Below, piece by piece: positions 36,296 to 49,167 of a stretch of DNA of 64,000 nt (within the stretch, counting starts at the first letter, position 1; every line of letters begins with the position of its first letter). This DNA comes from Gnetum montanum. Its lineage: Eukaryota > Streptophyta > Gnetopsida > Gnetales > Gnetaceae. Below the pieces are notes generated by a model. The model saw nothing but the letters and a program-made list of their open reading frames with translations, was not told where the DNA came from and made no database searches. A program made the position numbers and the translations under genes. The stretch is from contig MNCI01001978.1 of NCBI GenBank assembly GCA_015680685.1, forward strand, positions 277,341 through 341,340, written 5' to 3'.

Positions 36296-37456
36296 CCAGT
36301 CTTGGATGCTCGGTGAAGCTACAGGCTGGGGGTGTGGGGCTGTATACAGGTTAGACTATTGGGTTGTGGGTTGAAAGGCCGGAAGCTGAGAGATCGGCGG
36401 TTGTGCTTGTGGGAAGTTAACGATGGGCGGCACTGAGTATGGCATGTTGTAAGGGAAATGTTGCTACTGCTGCGGATGGGGTTGTACCTATGGCACGTGA
36501 TAGGGGAAACGCTGTGGTTGCTGCAGTGGCGGCTGTACTGGGGGAACGTTGGCTGGTTGAACCATATGTGGTGGTAGGTTATAGTTAGGAGGTTGATGTT
36601 GCTGCGACTGAGCGCTCATCATCACCCGTGGTATAACTAAGTTTTGTGGAGGGACTCCCTGTTGAGTTATGGCGGTAGAAGGGGCTGTATGCATTTGAAT
36701 GTGTGGGATGTAGTGGGCGGATGTGGAGGCCGGGATGACGTGTGGCATCCCTATCACTTGGGGTGGGAGTGTTACTCCCACGCTATCGTGAGGGGGTGAT
36801 GCTTATGAAGATGGGCCGATTGTTGCCTCGGGAATGATGGCGAGGGGGAGTGTGTTGAATCAGGGATCAGAGGGAGGTGGCTCATGGGCAAATGAGGATG
36901 TGTGCGATGGAGGCATTTGCGTGTGAGTTATTCTGAGGGGTTGGAGGGGCATGATCTCCCCTGCGTCCGGATGAAAAATGGGATTAGCGTATGCTTGCGG
37001 GCTGAGAGTGTGGTAGGAGTCTGTGTGTTCTGACTCGGCAGTGAAGTCATCCTCTTCCTCTAGTCGGGTCTTGAGCACATGCTGACCTAGCATGTGGCTC
37101 CTTTGCAGGAGGAGCTGTGTGATGAGTTTTGAGTACTGCTCTGGAACCAGGATTAGGTCATATGGGGAAGGAGTGAACTCATATCCTCCCCTGTAAAAGA
37201 TTTCGAATTGCCTCTTGACTTCCTTTTCAGCTCGGTCAATAGCTAGGCTAGCTTATAACTTAATACATATGAAATTATACTGATCCTGGGTGATAATGTT
37301 GGAGGCTGGATTTCTCCCCTGCAACCTTAGGGACTGGCGGGGCTCTACTGTGGGTTGTACTCCCAGGTGTTGCATGATGGGCTGTTGAACAGCCATGGTG
37401 TCTATGATGTTGGTGGCTTGAGTGGTGGCATCCGTAGTGTTGTTTGCATGGTTCAT

Positions 37457-38098
37457 GATGATATGTCACGGAGGTGAATCTGTCTGAAGATGCGAAGTTA
37501 AAGTGTCGTGTAGCGTGCACTGTATACGCTTCAATGGACAGCGTATAGTGACAACGTATATAGCGTATATGGTCAGCGTAGACGCTGGAGAGCATATACG
37601 TAAGATGGGTCACGACGTAAACCAGTTGCAGCATGAAACCAGTTGCGGTGTAAAAATAGGAGAGCGTAAACTAGATTCAGCGTAAACAGGTCACAGCGTA
37701 AAGCAGAAGCTGGCATAAAACAGGTGAGTGTAAAATAATTTGCAGCGTATAACAGGAGAGCGTAAACAAGTTGTAGCGTCAAGTAGGAGCTAGTGTAAAT
37801 AAGGTGGGGCGTAAACAAGGCTGAGTAAACAATGCAGAGCGTAAACAATGACAACGTAAATAATGCACAGCGTAAACGCAACGGAGCGTAAAAACAAGGT
37901 AACGTATGGTTTTCAGAGGGAATTTTTACGAGGGGGCATAAATACTGAATAGTGTAGATGCTGGAAAAGTTGCGAGCTGGGGGTTTAGACTGGGCAGCAT
38001 AACCACTGAAGGGTTTCAGCAGGGAGCAGTGTGCAGTTGGCGGCGTAGACGCTTAACAGCGTAGATGCTGGGAAATTTGCAGACAAGGGTTTAGGAGG
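37457..38098 (-). other. Element 1 leader with AGCGTAAAC-type repeats
   Basis: This is the untranslated stretch between primer site and gag. About 20 motifs of the AGCGTAAAC family lie between 37,500 and 38,090, at spacings near 20 nt. A few full GCGTATA palindromes lie near 37,550-37,600. It may carry packaging or splicing signals; that is unknown. Confidence 0.5.
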
Positions 38099-38115
38099 TC
38101 CTCCTTCTAGCGCCA
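38099..38115 (-). other. Element 1 primer-binding site (putative)
   Basis: On the minus strand TGGCGCTAGAAGGAGG starts 5 nt after the 5' LTR end. The position and the TGG start suit a tRNA 3'-end complement. I cannot say which tRNA. Confidence 0.6.
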
Positions 38116-38120
38116 ATTTC

Positions 38121-39381
38121 TGTACCGCCTGAAATCATTGACCTCCAGCTGGAAGGAAAATAGAGGCCGTGGGATCGCAGGACGAGAACAGAAGACCTTG
38201 CCTTTGCCTAAGGGTGAGCTAGAATGCACAAAGGCAGAGTACCTTGGATGGTCTGCACGTAGATCAGACAAGGATTTTCCCGCGCGTACGCAAAGTGCTA
38301 TACGCTGGGTTATGCGTAAACGATGTAGCGAGCGTAAACAAAGCGTAAACGGTGTAAAACAAATGCGAATAGAGTGTGAGCATAAACGAACATGAATAGA
38401 ATGCATGGGCCAAGTTGACGTAAAACTGAAAAATGTAAAAAATCTTGTGCTGCGAATGTAAACAATGGTATTACAGAGTTAAAGTACAGTGTATCGGTCT
38501 AACGCAGTCGTGAGAGACATAAGGTGGACGAAAAGCCCCGGCGTATGCAGGAGTGACTCGGCTGGTTTGTAGGGCAAGCGGAGTGTAGAGACTATATCTG
38601 CAGTGTACAGGGCTTCCCAGCGTAAGAGGGTTTCAGCTCTTTTGCGCAGCGTAAATGTTCTCTGGTATGCTCTGGGATTTTTCCCACCGACCCCCTAGTA
38701 AACTGGAAAATCAGGGTTTTTATACAGGTTGTTACACTAGACTCAGGTTGGGCGACACATGGCGCATTGACCGGGTGCACGCGATTTATAAATGTACAAT
38801 ATTACAAGTGTTGGGTGTATATGCTGGGCGTATACGCCGTATCAGGTCGACATATATGCTTGGCGTATACGCTGGATGCACTGAGCGTGCGTGCACGTGG
38901 GTGAGGATGCTGCGGGCTGGGTGTATACGCTGGGTAGATGCAAGGCATATACGCCGATAGATGCTGTGCGTACACGCTGATGGGTGCTGGTGTATACGCT
39001 GGGCGTATACGCCGAAGGATGTCCACTTGCTTCAATTCTTGCTCTTTGGTGTTGTCTTCATCCTGCCTTTGGAGATTTCATGCCGGCCATAAGCATTTTC
39101 CGTACACCAGGCGTGCGAGTTGGATGTCTATGCTGGGCGTATACACTAGAAATTTGAGTGTCTACGCTGGCGGGCGTATACGTTGTGGATTCGAGCGTCT
39201 ACACTGGGGATGTCCTTGAGCGTAGATGCCAGGCGTATACGCTAGTGCCAGATACTTAGTGAAAATGAAGCTGTTTGACCTCCAAAGTGTGTGATGCCCA
39301 CTGTAGCCATGGTTGTCTGTGGGTCCCAGGGACCGGATTTTTGCTGGACAAGTACTAAGCGCCAAATTTTGTGGTGTTTCA
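38121..39381 (-). repeat. Element 1 5' LTR
   Basis: This is the upstream LTR in the coding direction. A TATAAAAACCC sequence (minus strand, about 38,717-38,724) is a good promoter candidate. Upstream of it, at about 38,800-39,250, lie many GCGTATACGC-like palindromes. AGCGTAAAC half-sites lie downstream of it near 38,300-38,380. Confidence 0.93.
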
Positions 39382-39386
39382 ACTAT
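39382..39386. other. Target-site duplication of element 1, right copy
   Basis: ACTAT is an exact match to the left copy. Confidence 0.93.
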
Positions 39387-39938
39387 TAGGGAGAACACTC
39401 TGAGGGAGCCCACTCTTAGGGAGAGCGTGCTCCTAGAGCATGTGCCTCCGAGATTGTGCTCTCAATGAGAACACTCTCACATGCTTAGCAGAAGGTGCTC
39501 TTGGAGAGGGTGATCTCAAGGAGAATGCTCTTAGGGAGCGCACTCTTAAGGAGGAAACTCTCGAGGAGGACATCCTCAGGGAGACCATTCTCAAGGAGTG
39601 CACTCTCCAAAAGAACGCTCTCAATGAGGGTGCTTACATGGAAAACGCTCCCAGGTGCGTAGCGCATAGCACAAGGCACTCTCAAGGAGGGCGATCCAAA
39701 GGATAATGCTCCCACATGTGTAGCGTAAGGTGCTCTTAGGAAGAATGCTATTAGTGAGAACGATCTCCATGGAGGGTGCTCCCACAAAAAGCGCGCTCAC
39801 GTTCAGCATGCTCACGGAGGGTGCTCTCATGGAAAGCACTTTCAGGGAGGACACTCCCAGGAAGAGCATTCTCCAACAGAATGCTCTCAATGAGGGCACT
39901 CTCATTGAGAATGCTCTGAAATGCATAATGTAAGGCTC
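39387..39938. repeat. 15-bp degenerate minisatellite, block 7
   Basis: This continues block 6 beyond element 1. It contains a GTTCAGCATGCTCACGG variant near 39,800 that parallels one near 20,965, which suggests a local duplication. Confidence 0.85.
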
Positions 39939-42900
39939 AAACAAGGGATTCTTGAGACATGAGCCTCAAACATCCGTCCAACTACACCTAACCCCTGTAG
40001 AACTTACTGCAGAGTTTGAGCATGCGCTCAAACTCAACAAGCTACCCCAAGCGAAGGGACAATGTAAGTTCTTGAATCCACGAAATATTTTTTTCAAGAT
40101 GGTATGACCATAAAACTATCACATGAATTAATAAAATCCTCGATCCACAATGAATAGCAAGGCACCTGCAAGTGCATGGAGAATAAGAAAGACCAAGTCC
40201 CTCTTCGTTTCATGGCTCGTGCAAGTGAACTTGCCACTACCACCCATGTGCTACTAGGTAATCGAATTTGTGATTAGGTAGAGAGAGCATGCACCTAACG
40301 CTACCCCATGGAGGGTGTCCAAATGATCCGCCACCTCATCCCCATCAAATCAATGCAACCGTTCGCACGAAATCAACCCATATCATTTTCGGAGAGAGGA
40401 TCTTTCAATCCTATAGAGCCATCAATGGTGGCTCTAATCTCGCAAAATCTGCAACAATCACACCCTGGCATAAAGAAACAAGCCTCTCAGGATGCAGGGT
40501 AACACCTAACCGAATTCATCATCAAGTGACTGCACAACCGAAAACTCCTTCGTGAAACCAAAAGACAGAGCGTCGTGTAGCCAAAACAAGGGATTTTCGA
40601 GACATGAGCCTCAAACATTCATCTGACTGCCCCTAACCCATGGAGAACTTGCTGCCGAGTTTGGGCATGTGCTCAAAACTTGACAAGCTACTCCAAGGGA
40701 AGGCACAACGCAAGTTCTAGAATGCATAAAAGCTTATTTTCGAGATGGTACGACCACAAAATGGTCGCCCAAATTAATAAAATCCTTGATCCACAATGAA
40801 CAATGAAGCACCTGCAAGTGCATGGAGAATAAGAGAGACCAAGCCCCTCTTCATTTCTCAACTTGTGTAAGTGAACTCGTCACTACCATCCATGCACTAC
40901 TAGGTAATCAAATCGGTGATTAGGCAAAGAGAGCATGCACCTGACGCTACCTCGTGGAGGGCGTCCAAATGCTCTACCACATCAACCCCACCAAATCAAT
41001 GTAACCGTTCACATGAAATCAACCCATATCGATTTTAGAGAGAGGATCTTTCAATTCCGTAGAGCCATCAATGGAGGCTCTGATCTCCCAAAATCTGCAA
41101 CACTCACACCCAGGCATAAAGAAACAAGCCTCTCAGGATGTAGGGTAACACCTACCCGAATTCACCATCAAGTGACTGTACAACTAAAAACTCCTTCGTG
41201 AAACCCAAAGACAGAGCGTCGTGCAGCCAAAAGAAGGGATTTTTGAGACATGAGCCTTAAACATCTGTTTGACTACCCCTAACCCATGGAGAACTTAGTG
41301 CCAAGTTTGGGCATGCACTCAAAACTTGACAAGCTACTCCAAGGGAAGGCACAACGCAAGTTCCTGAATCCACAAAAGCTTATTTTTGAGATGGTACAAC
41401 CATGAAACGGTTGCCCAAATTAATAAAATCCTCGATCCACAATAAACAATGAGGCACCTGCAAGTGTATGGAGAACAAGAGAGACCAAGTCAATCTTCAT
41501 TTCTTGGCTCATGCAAGTGAACTCGTCACTACCACCCATTTGCTACTAGGTAATCAAATTGGTGATTAGGCAGAGAGAGCATGCACCTGACGCTACCTCA
41601 TGGAGGGCGTCCATATGCTCTACCACATCAACCCCACAAAATCAATACAATCGTTCACACAAAATCAACCCATATCATTTTTAGAGAGAGGATCTTTCAA
41701 TCCCGTAGAGCTTTCAATGGAAGATCTGATCTCCCAAAATCCACAACAATCAAACCCAGGTATAAATAAACAAGCCTCTTAGGATGCAAGGTAACACCTA
41801 CCCGAATTCATCATCAAGTGACCGCACAATCAAAAACTCCTTTGTGAAACCCAAAGACAGAGTGTCGTGTAGCCAAAACAAGGGATTTTCGAGACATGAG
41901 CCTCAAACATCTGTCCAACTACCCCTATCCCATGGAGAACTGATTGCCGAGTTTGGGCATGTGCTCAAAACTCGACAAGCTACTCCAAGGGAAGGCACAA
42001 CGCAAGTTCCTGAATCCACAAAAGCTTATTTTTGAGATGGTATGACCACGAAACAGTTGCCAAAATTAATAAAATCCTCAATCTGCAATGAATAATGAGG
42101 CACCTACAAGTGCATGGAGAACAAGAGAGACAAAGTCCCTCTTCATTTCTCAGCTCATGCAAGTGAACTTGTTACTACCACCCATGTGTTACTAGGAAAT
42201 CAAATTGGTAATTAGGCAGAGAGAGCATGCACCTAATACTACCTCGTGGAGGGTGTCTAGATGCTCTACCACATCAACCCCACCAAATCAATGCAACCAT
42301 TCATACGAAATCAACCCATATCATTTTTAGAGAGAGGATCTTTAAATCCCATAGAGCTGGCAATGGAGGCTCTGATCTCCCAAAATCCACAATAATCACA
42401 CCCAGGCATAATGCAACAAGCCTCTCAGGATGTAGGGTAACACCTATCCAAATTCACCATCAAGTGACCGCACAACTGAAAACTCCTTCATGAAACCCAA
42501 AGATAAAGCATTACGTAGAAAAAACAAGGGATTTTTGAGACATGAGCCTCAAACATCTGTCCAACTGCCCCTATCCCATGGAGAACTTACTTCCAAGCTT
42601 GGGCATGCACTCAAAACTCAACAAGCTACTCCAAGGGAAGGCACAACGCAAGTTCCTGAATCCACAAAAGCTTATTTTTGAGATGGTACGACCACAAAAT
42701 GATCACCTAAATTAATAAAATCCTCAACCCGCAATGAACAACGAGGCACCTACAAGTGCATGGAGAACAAGAGAGACCAAGTCCCTCTTCGTTTCTTGGC
42801 TCGTGCAAGTGAACTCGTCACTACCACCCATGCGCTACTAGGCAATCAAATTGGTGATTAGGCAGAGAGAGCATGCACCTAACAATACCTCATGGAGGGC

Positions 42901-45900
42901 ATCCAGATGCTCTACCACATCAACCCCACCAAATCAATGCAACCATTTGCACGAAATCAACCCATATAGTTTTCAGAGAGAGGATCTTTCAATCCCATAG
43001 AGTCGTCAATGGAGGCTCTGATCTCCCAAAATCCGCAACAATCAAACCTAGGCATAAAGAAACAAGCCTCTCAGGATGTAGGGTAACACCTACCCAAATT
43101 CACCATCAAGTGACCATACAACTGAAAACTCCTTCGTGAAACCCAAAGATAGAGTGTCATGTAGCCAAAACAAGGGATTTTTGAGACATGAGCCTCAAAC
43201 ATTTGTCCGACTACCCCTAACCCATGGAGAACTTGCTGCCGATTTTGGGCATGCGCTCAAAACTGGACAAGCTACTCCAAGGGAAGGCACAACGCAAGTT
43301 CTTGAATGCACGAAAGCTTATTTTCAAGATGGTACGACCACAAAATGGTTGCCCAAATTAATAAAATCCTCGATCCACAATGAACAATGAAGCACCTGCA
43401 AGTGCATGGAGAACAAGAGAGACCAAGTCCCTCTTCATTTCTTAGCTCATGTAAGTGAACTCGTCACTACCATCCATGCACTACTAGGTAATCAAATCGG
43501 TGATTAGCCAGAGAGAGCATGCACCTGATGCTACCTCGTGGAGGGAGTCCAGATGCTCTACCACATCAACCCCACCAAATCAATGCAAATTTTCACATGA
43601 AATCAACCCATATCAATTTCAGAGAGAGGATCTTTCAATTCCGTAGAGCTATCAATGGAGGCTCTGATCTCCCTAAATCTGCAACACTCACACCCAGGCA
43701 TAAAGAAACAAGCCTCTCAGGATGTAGGGTAACACCTACCTGAATTCACCATCAAGTGACCGTACAACTGAAAAATCCTTCGTGAAACAGAGAGATAAAG
43801 CATTACACAGACAAAACAAGGGATTTTTCAGACATGAGCCTCAAACATCTGTCCAACTGCCCCTATCCCATGAAGAACTTACTACCAAGTTTGGGCATGT
43901 GCTCAGAACTCGACAAGCTACTCCAAGGGAAGGCACAATGCAAGTTCTTGAATCCACAAAAGATTATTTTTGAGATGGTACGACCACAAAACGGTCACCT
44001 GAATTAATAAAATCCTCGATCCGCAATGAACAACAAGGCACCTGCAAGTGCATGGAGAACAAGAGAGACCAAGTCCCTCTTCATTTCTTGGCTCGTGCAA
44101 GTGAACTCATCACTACCACCCATGCGTGACTAGGCAATCAAATCGATGATTAGGCAGAGAGAGCATGCACCTAACGCTACCCTGTGGAGGGCAGAGAGAT
44201 GCTCTACCACATCAACCCCACCAAATCAATGCAACCATTCGTATGAAATCAACACATATCATTTTCAGAGAGAGGATCTTTCAATCTTGTAGAGCTGTCA
44301 ATGGAGGCTCTGATCTCCCAAAATCTGCAACAATCACACCCAGGCATAAAGAAACAAGCCTCTCAGGATGTAGGGTAACAGCTACTCAAATTCACCATCA
44401 AGTGACTGCACAATCGAAAACTCCTTCGTGAAATCCAAAGACAAAGAATTATGCAAACAAAACAAGGGATTTTTGAGACATGAGCCTCAAACATCTGTCC
44501 GACTACCCCTATGCCATGGAGAACTTACTGCCAAGTTTGGGCATGTGCTCAAAACTCAACAAGCTACTCCAAGGGAAGGCACAACACAAGTTCCTGAATC
44601 CACGAAAGCTTATTTTTGAGATGGTACGACCACGAAATGGTCACCCGAATTAATAAAATCCTCAATCTGCAATGAACAATGAGGCACCTCCAAGTGCATG
44701 GAGAATAAGAGAGACCAAGTCCATCTTCATTTTATGGCTTGTGCAAGTGAACTTGCCAATACCACCCATGCACTACTAGGCAATCGAATTGATGATTAGG
44801 CAGAGTGAGTATGCACCTAACGCTACCCCGTGGAGGATGTCCAGATGCTCCACCACCTCATACCCACCAAATAAATGCAACCGTTCGAACGATATCAACC
44901 CATATCATTTTCAGAGAGAGGATCTTTCCATCCCATAGAGCCATCAATGGTGGCTCTGATCTCACAAAATCTGCAACAATCACACCCAGGCATAAAGAAA
45001 CAAGCCTCTCAGGATGTAGGGTAACACCTACCCAAATTCACTGTCAAGTGACTGCACAACCAAAAACTCCTTCGTGAAACCAAAAGACAGAGCGTTGTGT
45101 AGCCAAAACAAGGGATTTTTGAGACATGAGCCTTAAACATCCATCTGACTACCCCTAACCCATGGAGAACTTACTGCTGAGTTTTGGCATGCACTCAAAA
45201 CTCAATAAGCTACTCCAAGGGAAGGCACAATGCAAGTTCCTGAATACAAGAAAGCTTATTTTTGAGATGGTATGACCACAAAATAGTCACTCGAATTAAT
45301 AAAATCCTCAATCCACAATGAACAATGAGGCACTTGCAAGTGCATGGAGAACAAGAGAGACCAAGTCCCTCTTCGTTTCTCGGCTTGTGCAAGTGAACTC
45401 GTCACTACCATCCATGCGCTACTAGGCAATCAAATTAGTGATTAGGCAGAGAGAGCATGCACCTGACGCTACCTTGTGGAGGGCGTCCAAATGCTCTACC
45501 ACTTCAACCCCACCAAATCAATGCAACTGTTCACATGAAATCAACCCATATCATTTTCAGAGAGAGGATCTTTCAATCCCATAGAGCCATCAATGGAGGC
45601 TTTGATCTTCCAAAATCCACAACAATCACACCTAGACATAATGAAACAAGCCTCTCAGGATGCAGGATAACACCTACCCAAATTCAACGTCAAGTGACTG
45701 CACAACTGAAAACTCCTTCGTGAAACCCAAAGACAGAGCGTCATGCAGCCAAAACAAGGGATTTTCGATACATGAGCCTCAAACATCCATTCGACTACCC
45801 CTAACCCATGGAGAACTTACTGCCGAGTTTGGGCATGTGCTCAAAACTCAACAAGCTACTCCAAGGGAAGGCACAATGCAAGTTCTTGAATCCATGAAAG

Positions 45901-46975
45901 CTTATTTTTGAGATGGTATGACCACGAAACGGTTGCCCGAATTAATAAAATTCTTGATCCATAATGAACAACGAGGCACCTGCAAGTGCATGGAGAACAA
46001 GAGAGACCAAGTCCCTCTTCGTTTCTTGGCTCGTGTAAGTGAACTTTCCACTACCACCCATGCACTACTAGGCAATTGAATTGGTGATTAGGCAGAGAGA
46101 GCATGCACTTGACGCTACCCCATGGAGCAAATCCAGATGCTCCACCACCTCATCCCCACCAAATCGATGCAACCGTTCATAGGAAATCAACCCATATCAT
46201 TTTTAGAGAGAGGATCTTTTGATCCCATAGAGCCATCAATGGTGGCTCTGATCTCGCAAAATTTGCAACAATCACACCCAGGCATAAAGAAATAAGCCTC
46301 TCAGGATGCAGGGTAACACCTACCTAAATACACCGTCAAGTGACTGCACAATCAAAATCTACTTCGTGAAACCCAAAGATAGAGTGTTGCATAGCCAAAA
46401 CAAGGGATTTTTGAGACATGAGCCTCAAACATCCATCTGGCTACCCCTAACCCATGGAGAACTTACTATCAAGTTTGGGTATGCACTCAAAACTCGACAA
46501 GCTACTCCAAGGGAAGAAACAACATAAGTTCCTGAATCCACAAAAGCTTATTTTTGAGATGGTGCAAAATGAAACAGTCACCCAAATTACTAAAATCCTC
46601 GATCCCCAATGAATAGCAAGGCACCTACAAGTGCATGGAGAACAAGAGAGACCAAGTCCCTCTTCGTCTCTCAACTTGTGCAAGTGAACTTACCACTACC
46701 ACCCATGCGCTACTAGGCAATCGAATCAGTGATTAGGCAAAGAGAGCATGCACTTGATGCTACCTCATGAAGGATGTCCAGATGCTCTACCACCTCAACC
46801 CCACCAAATCAATGCAACCATTTGCGTGAAATCAACCCATATCGTTTTCAGAGAGAGGATCTTTCAATCCCGTAGAGCCGTCAATGATGACTCTGATCTC
46901 GCAACATCCGCAACAATCACACCTAGGCATAAAGAAAAATGCATCTTAGGATAAAGGGTTCCACCTACCTAAATT
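39939..46975. repeat. 646-bp satellite array, eleven units
   Basis: Units with the GCATGCACCTGA-type anchor start at 40,289, 40,935, 41,581, 42,227, 42,873, 43,519, 44,165, ~44,811, 45,457, 46,103 and 46,748. Successive distances are 646 bp, except the last at 645. The units are related to the ETS-like repeats at 1-3,965 and closest to their last subtype (GAGGATCTTTCAATCC). Each unit has an AATTAATAAAATCCTC segment. Both ends change straight into 15-bp minisatellite and no promoter-like segment adjoins. The open frames of 60-90 codons that recur in each unit share one phase only because of homology; I do not take them as genes. Confidence 0.9.
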
Positions 46976-47776
46976 CACATGCATGATGCAAGGCACTCTC
47001 AGGGAGGGCATTCTCAAGGAGAACACTCTCAGAAGGGCCGCTCTAACGAAAGGTGCTCATGAAGAACGTTGCTAAGGAGGACGCTATCAAGAAGGGCATC
47101 CTTAGGGAGATCCTTTTGAGGGAGGTCGTCCTCATGGAGGGCACTCTTAAAAAGGGTGCTCTCAATGACAACACTCTCAAAGAGAACACTCACACGAGGG
47201 AGCTAGACACTCTCAAGGAGAATGCTCTCGTGGAGGCTGCTCTTAGGAAGAATGATCTTGAGGAGGAATCTCTTTGACAGAACGCTCTCAATGAAGGCAC
47301 TCCTAGGAGAACACTCCAGCTGAGGAACATCTCTAGGAGAACACTCTTTGGAAGGGTGCTCTAACAGAGGGTGCTGTCAAGGAAAACACCCTCAAGGAGG
47401 GCATCCCCAGCAAGTCAGATGTCAAGAAGGAAATTCTAATGAAGGGTAATCTCCATGAGAATTCTCTCAACAAGGGCGTCCCTAGCGACACCAATCTCAA
47501 GGAGGGTGTTCTAATGGAGGTAGCTCTCCAAGAGAACAATCTCAATAATGATGCTCTCACTGAGAACACTCTCACGTGCATAACGAAAAGTGATCTCAAG
47601 GAGGCCGCTCCAAGGAGAACACTCTCAACGGGGGTGCTACAAGGAGACCACTCTCAATGAGGGCACTCCAGGAAGAATGCTCATGATGAGAGCATCCTCA
47701 GGGAGACCGCTCTTGATGAGGGCACTCTCAATGAGGGCACTCCAGGGAGAATGCTCCCGATGAAGGTGTCCTCAAG
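46976..47776. repeat. 15-bp degenerate minisatellite, block 8
   Basis: This block belongs to the 15-bp family and runs from the end of the 646-bp array to the insertion site of element 2. Confidence 0.85.
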
Positions 47777-47781
47777 GAGAC
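47777..47781. other. Target-site duplication of element 2, left copy
   Basis: GAGAC directly precedes the left LTR and matches 51,769-51,773. GAGAC is common in the minisatellite, so the match alone is weaker evidence than for element 1, but the LTR ends fit exactly. Confidence 0.8.
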
Positions 47782-49167
47782 TGAAACACCGTGAAAATTA
47801 CAGGTCGGCCTCAGGCGAAGATTCGTAATTTGAGTGAGAACGCGCCTCGAATTTATCTAAGGACAAGTTTTACGCTCTACCACGCACGGCAGCTCGATGA
47901 GCGTAATAGGCTCCAGGACAGTTAGAGACAAATTTTGTCTAAGGACAAGTTTACGCTCCACCACACACGGCAGCGTGATGAGCATAATAAGCTCCAAAAC
48001 AGAGGCAAAATCCAAAAAGGTACGACGAGTTGGCACTTTCTCTTACGGCGCATACATAAGTGTCCTTTACGCTCGTTACGCGGCGGTGCGTACCAGTGCG
48101 TGGGTCATGATTCAAGTTGCACGCTCCTTACGCTCCACCACGCTCCACTGTGTGATAAGCGTAAGTTATGCATTATTTACGCTTTATCACGCGCAGTTGT
48201 GTGATGAACGTAAGTTGTACTTTGTTTACGCTTCACCACGCACGGTTGCGTAGTGAGCGTACGTTACATTTACGCTTTGCTACGCACAACTGCGTGGTGA
48301 GCGTAAAAACGATCTTGAATTCATTGTTTTTACGTCGCTCACACACGCAACACAAAGCGAATGAGCGCAAACGCAGCCGAGACACACCTATCATGGTCCT
48401 GATCTTTACACGCACAGCACGCAATTACACGCATAGCACGCAAAAAAGCGTGTTGTGCGTAGTCGCAGTCCAACTTAAAAGAATCACGCCAACAGGATCC
48501 GCGACATTCGGGCCCACATCATCAGGGTTGCGCGTGTCGTGGCCTATAAATACCCCGCCTAACAAATACACAAAAAAGGGGGATTTTTCGAAGGGGGAAG
48601 AGCAAGTTAACAAGTTAACAAACCAGAGCACTAGAGCACTTATCGCTTTTTGTTGGCAGCAGATCAAGAGGACAAGAGCATTTTCTGAACAAGGGAATAC
48701 TTATCGCCTTGAACGGAGAAACAAGAGCAACCTCTTGGTAATCGCTGCAAACATTACCCTTTAGCAGAAATAGAACGCAGCACGCCTGAGTCCTAACAGC
48801 AGATCTACCCGAAGCAAAGAAGCAGAACGGGAATTGCAGAGTCGTCTCGCCCAGTTAGCAGGTTCTGTCGTTCAAAAGATCGACGGACTTCAGAGCTTGA
48901 TCATTCCTGCACCTAAGCTTTGGGCCTACAAGGTAGATCAGATTTCTATCCAGACAGTTTTCTTGTTGTTTTGTGCTCATTTTGTATCCAGTTGTTGGGG
49001 GCTTTCTCCCATTGTAACGTAATATACACGGAAGCATACATCCGATCCAGCATTGAAACATAGATCTTTGATCTTTGCAAAATCCACTTGTTTTTCTCTC
49101 CCGATTGGCATCTTTATGGTGTTTTAGCGTTATCTTCGTAGCGATTTATCTACGTCGTTGTCTCCCC
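47782..49167 (+). repeat. Element 2 5' LTR (cut by assembly gap)
   Basis: 1,386 bp are visible; the remaining ~220 bp fall in the gap. It includes a hairpin series (about 47,860-48,310) and a TATAAATA box at 48,545-48,552. Confidence 0.88.
48545..48552 (+). promoter_or_regulatory. TATA box of element 2 5' LTR
   Basis: TATAAATA lies in a GC-rich context (GGCC before, CCCCGCC after). It is repeated in the other LTR at 50,927-50,934. Transcription would start about 30 nt downstream, ending U3. Confidence 0.65.

Larger units (their letters stand above)
33278..37456 (-). pseudogene. gag-pro: Element 1 gag-pro polyprotein frame
   Basis: All recognisable segments from 37,456 to 33,278 fall in one frame (1,393 codons) with about 13 internal stops and no frameshift. 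Order: a Gln/Pro-rich N-terminal region (37,456-36,300), the Gag core (36,295-35,885), a linker with an LPMKPSQLFDQLLKA block (~35,400), a zinc-knuckle-like block FCDYHQRNGHGTDYC (~35,220), a Pro-rich region with about five VVRVP-type repeats (~35,000-34,680), and protease (34,534-33,278). Each stop can come from CAA, CAG or CGA by one C-to-T change; TAG is the commonest. The start at 37,456 is the first Met of the frame after the leader, so the true start could differ. Confidence 0.88.
21312..39381 (-). mobile_element. Element 1: 18-kb Ty3/gypsy LTR retrotransposon, Tat-type, decayed
   Basis: Two direct repeats of 1,263 and 1,261 bp, each TG...CA on the plus strand, bound the element, with a 5-bp duplication outside. 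In the coding (minus) direction the order is: 5' LTR, primer site, leader, gag-pro, hairpin array, an opposite-strand intron-bearing gene, hairpin array, RT, degenerate RNase H, second RNase H, integrase, hairpin array, polypurine tract, 3' LTR. Integrase after RT puts it in Ty3/gypsy. A second archaeal-type RNase H and a Tat-like gag-protease sequence place it in the Tat (Ogre/Retand-like) group. The first ~285 bp of the two LTRs differ at roughly 25 sites by eye, so the insertion is old. Every long coding frame has nonsense codons, so it cannot move by itself. Confidence 0.93.

Noticed and set aside
40289-46954. Recurring ~88-codon frames (MHLTLPRGG type) in each 646-bp unit
   Set aside because: They recur because the units are homologous. 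Stops and frame lengths vary from unit to unit and there is no sign of protein-level constraint.
40289-46975. CRISPR-like array
   Set aside because: Repeat units are long and contiguous with no unique spacers, and the DNA is a plant nuclear type.
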